Of a stretch of 64,000 nt of DNA, positions 50,989 through 62,560 are shown one piece after another. The notes under the pieces were generated by a model, which saw only the letters and a list, made by a program, of their open reading frames with translations, was not told the DNA's origin and ran no database searches. The stretch's first letter is position 1, and the number at the start of each line of letters is the position of its first letter. Origin of the DNA: Sphaerolaimus hirsutus (lineage: Eukaryota; Nematoda; Chromadorea; Monhysterida; Sphaerolaimidae); contig OZ038460.1 in assembly GCA_964036195.1 (NCBI GenBank), positions 6,885,504 to 6,949,503 on the forward strand. Direction: 5' to 3'. The position numbers were made by a program, and so were the translations under genes.

Positions 50989-51941
50989 TATGTAGGTATT
51001 TTACCTATGTTCTCGTTTTTCAAATCAACAATTTTACGCTTACGGAGCCAGTGGGGTTGGCTCAGAGTGGGAGTGAGATATTGGAAACTAGAATTTTGAG
51101 ATGTATAAATTTTATTGACTCGATAAATGTGTTTCCACACAGTAGGTATTTTATAAAGGAAACAATTATAAACAAAAAACGTGATGATCATTTTATCGAT
51201 ATACCTATTTATCTGTAGACGCGGTTGCAAAAGAATTGGGAAAATAGATTCAAGCCCACATAAAATTATCGCATACGAATGAACTTAAAATATTTACCAG
51301 TGACCACCGCAATTACCCGCCTGCAACACTCACATCTGATGAAAAGTGATACTTTGTACAGATAACAAATTACAAATCATTATCAAAACCATTTTGTTTT
51401 TAGAATAAACATCATTTAGGTGTTGTCATCCCCTGATGTTGCCCATTGCTGAAAGCACTACTCGATTCATAGTGCTATCACAAAATATTTATTTCTTCCA
51501 ATAAAATGTTCTATTTTTGGGGCTTTTGGTATTTCAGCTTTTTATTAAACATTTCTACATCCCTATTGATCGACAGATACACAAATAATTGGATCCGAAT
51601 CGTTTTGACCAAATAAAACATTTTACTGTGGGAGCGGAAAATATGGACCCAAATTGTACTGACCCGAACCATATTGGAACCGAATGAAATGTCAGCCGAA
51701 ACAACCATATTTTAGTATTGGACATTGGAGGCGTCGCGTCATTACTGTCAGGGTTTGCCGTTCTATTAGAAGAAATAAAAAATATGCTGTATTTAGAAAG
51801 TAAATACCTAGATAATAAGTATGTAAAAAATGTATTTACATGGCAGATATGTATAAATAGGTACTCAAGCCAGATCACGTATTTATTTTACCTACATCCA
51901 AAGTGTATCACAAATGAGGTTTACACCTTGCATCAGTTGAC

Positions 51942-54426
51942 CAGCCCAACATCTCCATCTCTGGTTACATTCCATCCAAATTTCTCTTTTAATTTCAGCT
52001 CCAACTCTTGCTCTTTGACCCAAAAATAGATCAAGCCAGAAAAAAGCACAAAGAGCACAAAGAATAGCACAATTGGCGTAGTGCATCTAAATCTTGCCAC
52101 TAAACTATGCTGGTTTTCTTCGCTGTTCCACGGGCCGAATGCTAATTGTCTGGTCATTCCGAGTTTCTTGGTGGGGGGGGGGGGGTTGTAAAATTATATG
52201 GTGTCAAGTTAGAAGAATTTTATTTGTGCAATTGATATATTTTCAATACGAGACTTTATTTAACATTTACAAAGCACAATACTGTTTCCCGTCAGTTTCT
52301 TTATTTTCATATACCTATGTTCAGATGGATCCCCATAATCATGTTAACCCCCTCGAACACCCGAGTACAACACATCATAATAACCCCCCGCCTCGTTTAA
52401 CCCCCCCCCCTCAAAATTTAACCCCCCCCCCCCCCCGAAGCAATCACCCCAGGGGGCATTTCGATGATATACGGTAAATACGATTTAAATCGAGTCCAAT
52501 ACAATCACACTTTTTTGGGATCTTTCAATGAGCGTAAACCAACCAAAATGTCCCTTTCCACATTATATGGTCGGCTGGGGCTAGAATTATGCGAATTCCA
52601 TGCATTATTCATCGATACTGAACTGAGTCTACTCTGTCTCGATGTGGCTCGAATGAACGTTGGACTAGTCAGCGGTGACTTTTGAATGAATAGTCCCTTT
52701 ATGCTGGTGCCTGAGGACTGGGGACCACCTCTGCTTTTTGAAGTGTTGCTCTCGCGGCGGATTTTAACCTGTGGTATTTTAAATTGAGAATTTGGCTTAT
52801 TTCATTTTATTTTCACTGTATTGGCGAAAAATATTGGCATTGATTTGCTTATATTTGAATCACAATACAAAATTATTTTATGTTAATATTTAATACAAAT
52901 TAACTGATGTTTGATCCAAAATGAATTATCGATGAAGAAAATGTTCAATCCAAACTAGTCACTAAGCTATGGATTGGCTAGTTTCACTAATCTTCAAGAA
53001 TGCTAAAGTTATGGTCCATAACTTTAGCATTCTTGAAGATGAGTGAAACTAGCCAATCCATAGCTTAGTGACTAGTTTGGATTGAACATTTTCTTCTAGG
53101 GTGTCAAATTTACGTTCTCCCTTTTCCGAAGGCAAAATTTTTCCATTTCCGTTTCCTGTAAAAACTTTTTGACACACTAGTCACTGTTGATGACATTTAG
53201 CTATGCCAGATGATAGATACGGACGTCATTTGCCAAAAAGAGTCCTTAAGTTTCAAGTGTTTTCTTCAAACTTCAAATTTATGTCACAACATTTTTTCAA
53301 AAAGTTCCAACTTCCAACCAACCTTAGCTTTAAGTTTGAAAATGAACAAGTTAATGTAAGCCAGAACGCCCCACTTGTGGTCGCTGCTCATTTCGCTGTC
53401 TTGATGCGGCAGTTTTTGCTTTGTTTGATTTTGTCTGCTCGATTTTCGACTACGGGAGGATCGATCGCTATTTGTAGCCGAATTTCTGAAGTTTTGGGAG
53501 TTTTTGAAGATTTTGAGTTAAAGAAACTGTAAAACTCATAAGACAGAAAAATAGCGAATTTACGGCGAATTCTCTTTCTATCTGCCCCAGATGATAAATT
53601 ACCAGAATTCGACAAATCGCAGCGATAAATCAAAGTTAACAGTAGATAATGAAAGCTAACCAAGACCCGGGCTACTGATGTAAAAAGCGCCAGAACTTTG
53701 GCGCCAAGCGCCAAAAGCGGCATGGCACTTTTCCGACCTCTAGCGCCAAGCGCCAATGGCGCCAGAGCCAAATGGCGCCAAGCGCCAGGCATTTTGTTCC
53801 TGGCGCCGGGTAAAAATAGCGCAAGCGCCAAAAGCGCCATGACGCCTTTTGCTTTGGCGCTAGCGCCATTTCGCTTTTACATAACTAACCCGGCAAAATC
53901 TCACTACCCAAAGCCAATTTTTTTCTGTCAATTTGACACACAGAGTCAAAATATCATTTAAAATGACCAGTATGCAGGAAAAAAATTGTCGGGGCACTTA
54001 AATCGCGTCACTTCGAAAAGCCCGGACTCACATGGTGATTTTCACGGGCACCGGTGCGCACACGGCACAATCCATCAATGTCTCGGCGCTATTAGTTTCT
54101 GACTCATTGAAAGGCGGCCTATTTTTATGGCTGGCCATTGCGCCATTATAATATCTCGACCTGACATTTTTATCCTCGCTAGCCTTCCTTTGTAGAAATC
54201 TCTGATCGATAGACGGGCTGGCGCCGGACGTTGACGTCATGGCTATGGAGCCCTTTTTTGTCGGATAATTAGAATTGGGAGAATGATAATTTCCGTTCGC
54301 ATTTGATTGTTCATGGTACTGGTGGTAGGACTCGCCGCTGTCGTGGTGGTTTGGTTGCATATTGCCGAATTGTTCCTTGTGCACGTCGTGCAGCCGCCGG
54401 GCGTTGCTCAAGTAGATTTGATGCAT
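51942..54426 (-). CDS. Type II membrane protein, cytoplasmic head and membrane segment (3 exons)
   Basis: Exons: 54426 to about 54032, 52768-52544 and 52166 to about 51942. Exon 1 starts MHQIYLSNARRLHDVHKEQF and is polar and rich in Asn, His and Ser. Exon 2 is Ser/Arg-rich (VKIRRESNTSKSRGG, SPTFIRATSRQSRLSS), like a phosphorylated cytoplasmic region. Exon 3 has basic residues (HSLVARFRC) before one membrane span (TTPIVLFFVLFVLFSGLIYF) followed by a charged helix (KEQELELKLKEKF), so N-in/C-out. The exon 1-2 junction is unsettled: the best donor (GTGAGT at 54031) is out of phase, while weaker in-phase donors exist just upstream. No stop-ending exon follows, and the next coding exons on this strand are the MAM-like ones starting at 45563. 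One gene (type II anchor plus MAM ectodomain) is therefore plausible, but a linking exon is missing. Confidence 0.5.
52934..53096. repeat. Near-perfect 163-bp hairpin
   Basis: The left arm GAAGAAAATGTTCAATCCAA...AATGCTAAAGTTATGG and the right arm are complements over about 80 bp with one or two mismatches and almost no loop (centre near 53015). It lies between exons 1 and 2 of the type II gene. Confidence 0.9.
53673..53887. mobile_element. Small GGCGCC-word element
   Basis: It starts TACTGATGTAAAAAGCGCC and ends GCGCCATTTCGCTTTTACAT then AACTA. The flanks ACCCGGGC and ACCCGGCA agree at 6 of 8. A decayed member of the TAGTGATG family. Confidence 0.75.
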
Positions 54427-54942
54427 CGCTGCGATGCAATTTTGTTATATGAGCTAGTGTAACCGCCTACACACTATTTTACTGAGTTTACCATAATGAA
54501 ATGCACGACCACTTTTGGTAAACTGGTTTACAAAACTGTACGAAACACTGTAAAACTCTGTACAGTGTTTCGAACTATTCTGTGCAAACAATTTCCCAAA
54601 ATGGCCGAGCATTTCATAATGGTCATGGTCAACTGATAGGCACACATGGAATTTTGCAAACTCCCCCCCCCCCGAACACGATGACTGATATTTTTATTGA
54701 TTTGATTTATTGAGAGTGTCCTTTATATAACCCCACACGGCTTTGCACATAACTTTATAGATACTCTTGTTGAGGGTAGTATAAAGTAAAAAATGTGCAC
54801 ATGTGTTCTTAACAAGTCGAAGTCACAAGGGGACACCTTTTCAACAAAGGACATCTCAAGCCGCGCTCAATTACATATCCACTCAACACACGGTTTGAAG
54901 TAATCATCAGAGTAGGTATTTATATACATTGTTTCATATGTA

Positions 54943-55393
54943 CCGTATTTCCTCGAAATACCCCCCGGGGGGTGATTGTTTCATAGTGGTCCCGAGAGGG
55001 GGGGGGGGTTAAACGAGGGGGGGTATTTAGAGGGGGGGGTATTATTTCACAAGAAAATTTTTGAAAACCAAGTACGAAATGGTCGTCTGAAACGTACGCA
55101 GACGTCAAAAAATGCAACAAAAACTGCCATTTATAAGGTTCTGTAGACTAATATTAGTACGTAGATGGTATAAACACTGTTCTAACGTGATTCCGACATT
55201 GTTTTAACGTGTGTTCTGCACTACGCAGAACATAAACTGCCGTATTTGTCATGTACGTTCTCTTTACACTCAATTTGGGGGGGGGGGTATTTCGAGGGGG
55301 GGGGGGTGATTGTTTCATAGTGGTCTCGAGAGGGGGGGTCAAACGAGGGGGGGGGGTATTTCAAGGGGGGGGGGGTATTTCGAGGAAATACGG
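54943..55393. mobile_element. TA-flanked CCGTATTTCC element with poly-G arms
   Basis: Ends CCGTATTTCCTCGAAATACC...GGTATTTCGAGGAAATACGG sit between TA dinucleotides. It is an inverted, highly similar copy of 31840-32292, including the unique core. Confidence 0.85.
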
Positions 55394-57339
55394 TAGTTAA
55401 GTTTCTAAGGTTCAAACGGGACCATAAATTTTTAATCGATACCGGAACCGGAGCTGGAGCATCGGGACAGTGACCGGAACTGCCTCAGTCCCGGAAAATA
55501 TCCCGAACCAGGTAACGGGATCATGGTCCCGCATGAAACTTAGTTTGAACTATCACTGCTGTAGACAGACTAATAAGTGCACTGCGTTCGTGCCATACAA
55601 TGAAAACGTGTGTTGAGTTCTACGTCAAATCATAGATATTATCCAATATTGAAATTATGACGTATCGTCTCAAAAGAATTTACATGTGTTCTAGAAAAGA
55701 TAATTTTCAATTTGCATTACTAAATATCGGTAATAAAACATTTCACACTCATGCAAAAGTAAAGTAAACTGTTTAAATTTCGCGTAATCAAAAGCGGCGC
55801 AGTTTAGAATCATCCAGAAGGTAAAAGTGTTATTCATTTAAATAAATTACAGATTGGCAAGACAAGCTGCAAGTCTGGTCATACGACAGAAAGTGAATAT
55901 TCAACATTCAGTGTACAAGAATCGAAGCGTGTAAGTAAAATAATAAAATGCACGCTTGATGGGATTTATAAATCGAAACATCGACAATGTCAGCAGTGTA
56001 CGAGATAAGGCTGGAAATTGTAGCTACATCAACGTTTTTTATTTTACCAACAGAACACAGTTGTTAGAACACCAGCCAGGTTGGGTGAATTCGTCGTCCC
56101 AGAGGGGGGGGGGCTATTTGAAAAGATAAGGTAGCAGTCGCACGCGACAAATCCACATCACTCTGATTGGATTGGATAGCGTGACCAAACAGAACTTGCA
56201 CATTTCGAACTCAAATAAATAACACACACACATCCACAGCACATGTAATTTATAACGCTTTGCTGCACACTTGAATTTATGGGGATATGAATCATTAACT
56301 TTCTCAATACCACGGAATAAATGAAGAAATAAATGGCCAGCCACGGCTTAGATATAATGAAAAGTGAAGAGAAACTGAGTGATTTTGATGCTAACACTAC
56401 TCCATGTTCAATGGAAGTGCACCGCAAATGAAGAGTTGTTAAAAATACTTAACTTTTCAAAGTATAGTACATGAATGAGTTTACTTTGACCTTTTCTCCC
56501 CTGAGGCCTGAGTACAGAAAACGTATTTTTTACTTTTATTCATGAGTAAACGTGGGTAAAATATTTTTTCTCCAGAAAACGTAAAAGTGAGTAAATTTGA
56601 GAAATTTTGCACCAATTTCCATCACAAGACTCTTATAAACACATATAAAGCGCAAATGTCGCTGCGCACTTGTAAACATGATATGGTAGTCCTTTGAGCG
56701 CTGGCACACAATCAGTGATTTCTGGCACTGGCACCCAGTATTATACCGCGCCCTGTCGTCACGGCCACTGGCAAACGTGAGAGGCCAGAAAACGTGGCAA
56801 ATTTTCCACCTCTAACGTGCGCTCGTTCAACCACAATAACACGGCACGGCGAGACACAAGCGTCGGGCTACCCGTATGTATTTACTAGTATCTTTAAAAG
56901 ATTCAAGCACACCTACCTACCGACCAGCGAGGTATATTGCTCACACTTAAACGCGATTATAGCGGCAGTGGAATGAAATATATTGCCCAGTGCCACAGAA
57001 TAGGTACCTACCGTTTTTACAACAATAATTCCCCTGGGAATTTTCATTTTCGTGGAACCTTTTTGAAGGGGGGGGGGTATTTATTTTTTCATCAAATTTT
57101 TTTCACATGTTTCTATTACACTACATACACATGTAAGTGTGCTTTCTCTATTGCACATTCAATTGCATCCACGCACACGATCCATCAAACCAGACACAGC
57201 TCTTTTGTTTCGTCTGACGTCAACGATTGTTTTTTTAAAGATAAATATGCATTATCTTTCTTCCATCATTGAGGACGGGGGGATCATTCAAGTGGGAAAA
57301 ATATTTTTCCTCACTCGTCTAAGAGGGGGGATTTATATT
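55394..57339. other. Intergenic DNA with decayed repeats
   Basis: 55408-55548 looks like a worn TAGGGTTCAAACG-type element with CCGGAAC/GTTCCGG words. 56430-56600 is a worn GTTGTTAAAAATAC element. 57060-57080 has poly-G. No gene is supported. Confidence 0.45.
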
Positions 57340-59590
57340 AGGCTGTAAACTAAGTTTCTTATATTTTTTGAAATCTCATAGAAATGCACATTCCTGCATC
57401 CCATTTTGTTGTACATTGACCAATTTTGATGCCCTTCGAGTATGTTGGGGTTTTGGGTCTGGGCTATGCCGAACTGTCTTGGTTTGCTCGAATAATCCCC
57501 CAGTCCCGAGATAAGGGGGACTATAAAATGGTGGTCATTTTGCACGGATGATCTGCACATTGACTTTCAAGCTTAATAACTTGCCCATTTATTTGCCGAT
57601 TTGGATCATTCGACACTTAAAATTATCGGGACAACCTGAAGATTCCATTTTGGCGGTCGGATTAGTGATGCCTGAATTCCGTATGTCGATTTGACCCGGT
57701 TTTTGAACACGAAAAAAATAATTTTTTTAACATGCTATCATATACTTTAGGCAACGAGAATTCATCTAAAACAAAAATGAATTCAATATCTCTTTCCAAT
57801 CAAAAGTTATAGCACTTTGAACTTTCACCTACCGCTCATAAAATAACCGCATGAAGAACAGTGCATACAGATAATCAGAACATAAAAATAAATTCTACAG
57901 GTCATTGTGATCATTTTAAGCATTCATAGGTGAAAATCGGCAGAGAAATGGCCGAGATATAGAGTTTTGAATTTGCATGCTTTGTTCTTCATGCAGTAAT
58001 TTATATTTATGGTTTGGGCGTGCAAGTTTAAAGTCCTGTAACTTTTGACTGGATCGAGATATTGAAACAATTTTTGGGCCAGATTTATTCTTTTTGTCTA
58101 AAGCAGGGTTGGCAAAATCTCAGGAAAAAAATAAAATAAAAATAAAAATAAAATGGAATATTGAAGAATAAAATAAAATAAAATAAAATGGAAAATTTAA
58201 GAATAAAAATAAAAATTGTATAAAAATTCGAATTTTTGTAAAATTTTTGTAAAATTGTATAAAAATTCGTATTTTTGTAAAATTGTATAAAAATTCATAT
58301 TTTTTGTAAAATTTTGTCTCATTGCTCGAGTCTCTACCTGTTTATTCATGGATCTGGGGGCAGTCCCAAGCATTGTAAAGTGTCAAATGTCATGTCAAAT
58401 GTCATGCAAAGTGTCAATTGTTGGGACATGTAAAATGTAAAGTATCAATTGTCAAGCAAATTGTGTTCAAATCTCATGTTTTATTTCGAAATCTTTTGTT
58501 TTGTATCCAAATTTTGTTGTTGTTGACTCCAAAATATTATGTGAACATTTGGATACAAAAACATAAGATTTGGATATAAAACATACTATGGATACAAAAA
58601 CACAAGATTTGGATACACAATTTACACTTTGCATGACATTTGTCATGACAATTGCCACTTTGCTTGAAATTTTACATGACACTTGACATTTTGCACGACA
58701 ATTGATACTTTACTTTACATTTGTCATGACAATTGACACTTTGCATGACATTTTACAAATGTGCCCAACACACTCCAGTAGTCCTTCTACTGAAAATGCA
58801 AACCATTCTTATCAATAATTGTAACTTTACACTTGCAGCTAGCTAACAATACATATTGCATGCAACTTTTGAAAAGTAAGGGTAAAATTTGTCACAGGTT
58901 TTTCATGTAAGGTCTAATTATAACATTTTTCTGGCCTTGCATGCATGTTTCTGATTTTTTGTAAAATTTTTGTACAATTTTTGTAAAAATTTTGTAAAAT
59001 GAGTCATTTTATTTTATTAATGACTTTTGGGAATAAAATAAAATAAAATAAAATGAAACAAGAATATAATAAAAATAAAATAAAATTTTTATACAATTTT
59101 TATACAATTTTACTAAAATGAATTTTTATAAAACCAACCCTGGTCTAAAGTATATGATAGCATGTTCAAAACAACCGTCTTTAAAAAGTATTATTACGAC
59201 TATTTTTCATGTTTTAAAACTGGTTCAAATCGGCATACGGAATTTAGACATCACTAATCCGACCGCAAAAATGGAATCTTCAGGTTGTTTCGATCATTTT
59301 AATTGTTGAATGATATAAATCGACCCAGAAATGGCCAAGTTATTAAGCTTCAAACTCAATGTACAGATAATCTGTGCAAAATGACCACCATTTTATAGAC
59401 CCCCCTTATCTCGGGACTGGGGGATCATACGAGCAAACCAAAACAATTCGGCATAGCGCAGACCCCAAACCCCAACATACTCGAAGGGCATCAAAATCGG
59501 CCAATGTATAATACAACAGAATGGGACGCAGGAATGTGCATCTCTATGAGATCGTAAAAAATATAAGAAACTTAGTTTACACCCTAATAC
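57340..59590. mobile_element. Large foldback element interrupted by a younger MITE
   Basis: The left arm (from about 57343, GTAAACTAAGTTTCTTATAT) is complemented by the right arm (to about 59578). They share GCCCTTCGAGTATGTTGGGG and CCCAGTCCCGAGATAAGGGG. Element 58104-59142 is inserted near the loop. Confidence 0.75.
58104..59142. mobile_element. hAT-type MITE of ATAAAAT words, TSD GTCTAAAG (nested)
   Basis: Ends CAGGGTTGGCAAAATC...TTATAAAACCAACCCTG have perfect duplications GTCTAAAG (58096-58103 and 59143-59150). This copy lacks the GGCGCC insertion found in 43503-45397. Confidence 0.92.
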
Positions 59591-61627
59591 AAGTGGGGGG
59601 GGGTATTCAAGTGGGGGAATTATTTTTCCTCACTCGTCTAAGAGGGGGGATTTATTCAAGTGGGGGGGTTATTCGACCAAATACAGCGTGTGCGTAGCGT
59701 AGAGATCTCATTTACATCCGCGTAGAATGTACCCGCGTAAATCTACGCGAATACCTAAACAAAAATGAGCACGCGCACCTGAAGGAATTGGAGAGAAAAC
59801 ATTGATTAGAAAATAGTAGGGAGGGAGTGACGTGCGTGCCAATTTATCTACGATTGGCTTGTTTAATAAAGCTTTGTAAAACAGTAAAATAATTAATTGC
59901 GATGACAAAGCCCTGGTCAATTACTTACGATGACTAGCTATTTATATGTACCTAATTATCTCAAGCATCGTGTTCGATTTTGCTATAGGTCACGTCACCT
60001 CGACGTTGATGATACGTAATATGGTTGTCTTAATGATGTCATGATGTCATAAATATATGACACTTGACAAATTTGCATGTTATTTTCAATAGTGCGCGGC
60101 TCAGCCCAGTCAAGTGAAAAGCAAAGTTTCAAGTGCCATGTCAACACTTGGAACTATTACGTAGCTAATATTTGTCGGTTAAGTGAATGTCCGCTTGACA
60201 ACATGCTGGATAACTGCACAAACTAGGTAAATATATTACGCAATTCGACTGAAAACCACTACTTTTAAAGCAACGTTTCTGTAGCAGCATTTATCACATT
60301 GTAAAAGGATACCTTCATTAGACAGGTGCATTGGCAGTCATGTCGGTGTCACGTCTCTTGTATGTAGTACGGCTAGCGTTCAAAAAATCGTGGAAGATTT
60401 ATATTTTTTAAACAAGGAAAATCAAATAATAATAAAATTAAAAATTATTTATATTTTCTCCCATTTTTTACAGAGAGATCTAAATATATTTATTTTATGA
60501 GAAGCAAAATAAAAAAGTCTCATTCATATTTTTTATATTTATTTAGGTATATTTTCTCTGCATTTTTTCCAGAGAGATTCAAATTATTATATTTTATTGT
60601 TTTGTGAGTTTTTCTGAGATACTATTTCATTTTCTGAAAAACACCCATTTTTCAAATGCTAACTGCGCACAGTAGCCATTTCAGTTATAGAAATGTATCT
60701 AATCGCTTTTTCAGGTTGCTAGTGACGTAAATAGTTTAGGTTGATTTGTTGTTAAACTTGTCTGTGACTTGTCAGTGACATGAAAAATCTGACTAAAATA
60801 GCAATAAATTTGAGCGGGGGATTGTTTTGTTTTGAGCAGGGAATTGGGAATTTGAATTTGAGCAGTCATTGACGACGCGAGCTTAAGGCAAAATAAAATA
60901 CCTCAATAGGTAATACAAACTCGGAGAAAACAATTACCTACGGGTCCTCTCTGAAATGTGTGACGTGTGAAGTGCCTTAGAAGCGTGAGGAATTTTTGTA
61001 ATTTCAACACAATTATAGACCTCACTCACATAGGAACTTAATCTAATGAGACAGACACGGGAGCTAAACTTCCTAATTAAGTACTTCTAAATATACATGT
61101 AGATCCCTTTACGCCTTTATTGCCAAGACACCGGAGTTCCAATGATTTAGTATACTTTCAGTTTAGATCATTCGAAAGCTATCACAATTCACCTGTCACA
61201 ACAACGCGCTGACGTTCACATTTGACAAAATTGAAAATTATCACAAAACAGCGTTTCTTTGACAATGGTTGGTGGCACTTGCAAAACAGAAAAAAACGTT
61301 TGACAGTTATTGACATGTCGCTAAATTTTTGCGTGTCATAAAACGGTCATACCTATTTACTCTGCAAAAGTGACATTATATGTAGCGAAGCCATATCCAT
61401 TTAACATTGCGACAATTACTGCATGAAATATCCACACTGGAACACGGGGCATTCTGCGAAAGCGGAACCGGTTTCCAATTTTCCTTTACAAATTTAGTTA
61501 CATAAATACGTAAACCAAACAAACGAAGGACCAAATTTTCCCGCACACTTTCAAAAAGTCCACAACTCCAACAACCACAACTCACTCAAAACTTCTCCTG
61601 CCATAGCCCATCTCCAGTATTTACAGT
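59591..61627. other. AT-rich intergenic DNA
   Basis: No gene is supported. 60360-60665 is a worn relative of the 31223-32369 element (TTTATATTTT and AGAGAGATTC words). The rest looks unique. Confidence 0.4.
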
Positions 61628-62111
61628 CTACTGCAGTCTAGCATGTTGTCCAAGCTGCATGTGCTCAACGCGCTGCGCCAGGGCGGCCACAGTGACGCCG
61701 GCGCCCTGGGGCAGTCCCGCACCCTGTTAAGAGCCCTGGAAGATGGAAAATGTCAAGCAAAGCGTCAAAAGTCACGTAAAATGCCCAGGAAAATGGCAAA
61801 CGTAAATACGTTTGTCACTTTCCAGTGCATTTTACGTGACTTTTGACGCTTTGCTTGACATTTTCCATCTTCCAGAGCTCTTCACAGTGACCAGGACCAG
61901 CACCTGGGTGTCGACCTTGTCGTTGCCCTTGTCGTTGAGCACGAGCGCCGCGGCTGAGTCCAGCTGCGAGTGGTCGTCCGCGCTGGCGGTCGCGTTCAAT
62001 GGCGCTATGGCCAACGTTCCACCTCCCGTTGCCATTGGTGGCTCGGTGGCTGCCGGCTGCGGGTGCCACGCCAGTAGGTCACACAGGGGGTTGCACGCAG
62101 ATTCGGTCCAT
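61628..62111 (-). CDS. Unrecognised gene, two GC-rich exons split by a hairpin intron
   Basis: Exons 62111-61886 and 61723-61628 on the minus strand. The first starts mid-codon after TTATCCCAG and reads WTESACNPLCDLLAWHPQP, then GGGTLAIAPLNATASADDH and LNDKGNDKVDTQVLVLVT. The second reads GAGLPQGAGVTVAALAQRV and ends HARLQ-stop. G/C third positions and codon choice favour this strand. The plus strand is also open and can splice (GTTAAG/TTCACAG), so the strand is not certain. About 106 codons are visible; an upstream exon is required and was not found. I recognise no family. Confidence 0.4.
61724..61885 (-). repeat. Hairpin (introner-like) intron
   Basis: The whole 162-bp intron is a near-perfect palindrome. 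Left: AAGAGCCCTGGAAGATGGAA and AATGTCAAGCAAAGCGTC; right: GACGCTTTGCTTGACATTTT and CCATCTTCCAGAGCTCTT. On the minus strand it begins GTGAAGAGC and ends GCTCTTAACAG, so the element's own ends are the splice sites. Confidence 0.8.
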
Positions 62112-62140
62112 CTGGGATAATTTCGCTCAATCGGTTTGTA

Positions 62141-62300
62141 TACTCGGCGGGCGTCATACTTAGTATGGAAACCTACCATAACCCATCTGAATGATGAACC
62201 AATAATTATACAGGATTTCCCTCATGGAATAATTAATTTTGAAATTTATCGCAAGATTTTTTTCATTGAATTATAGTATGATTCTGCGCATATGTAAGAG
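62141..62300. mobile_element. Partial TA-flanked MITE
   Basis: It starts TACTCGGCGGGCGTCATACT and shares ATGGAAACCTACCATAA and CAATAATTATACAG with the 1802-1975 element. The right end diverges after TTCTGCGCATATG. Confidence 0.6.
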
Positions 62301-62419
62301 CGCTTTTTACGATGGGAAAGACACCACCCCACAAAATTTTAGACAACCAAATGCAATAATAATTCACGGAACGTAAACTGTTATGTGTTTTGTAAATTAA
62401 ATTTAAATAAATCTTTTCA

Positions 62420-62560
62420 GGTATTTTGGCGGTTTTTCGACGCCTACAGGGACTGCGCGGCATGCGCGGCCACGTAGTGGGCTGCGCAGTACCCCGGCAG
62501 AGCACTGCATCGCGAGATCGACGCCGCTACACTGGCAGACCGAGTTCGCCATGTTTATAG
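62420..62560. other. GC-rich patch with ambiguous coding signal
   Basis: On the plus strand a good acceptor (AAATCTTTTCAG) is followed by an in-frame VFWRFFDAYRDCAACAAT-stop, which could be a last exon. The minus strand has a start (MANSVCQCSGVDLAMQC) and a GTAGGC donor, which could be a first exon of the 61628-62111 gene. Neither could be confirmed. Confidence 0.25.
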
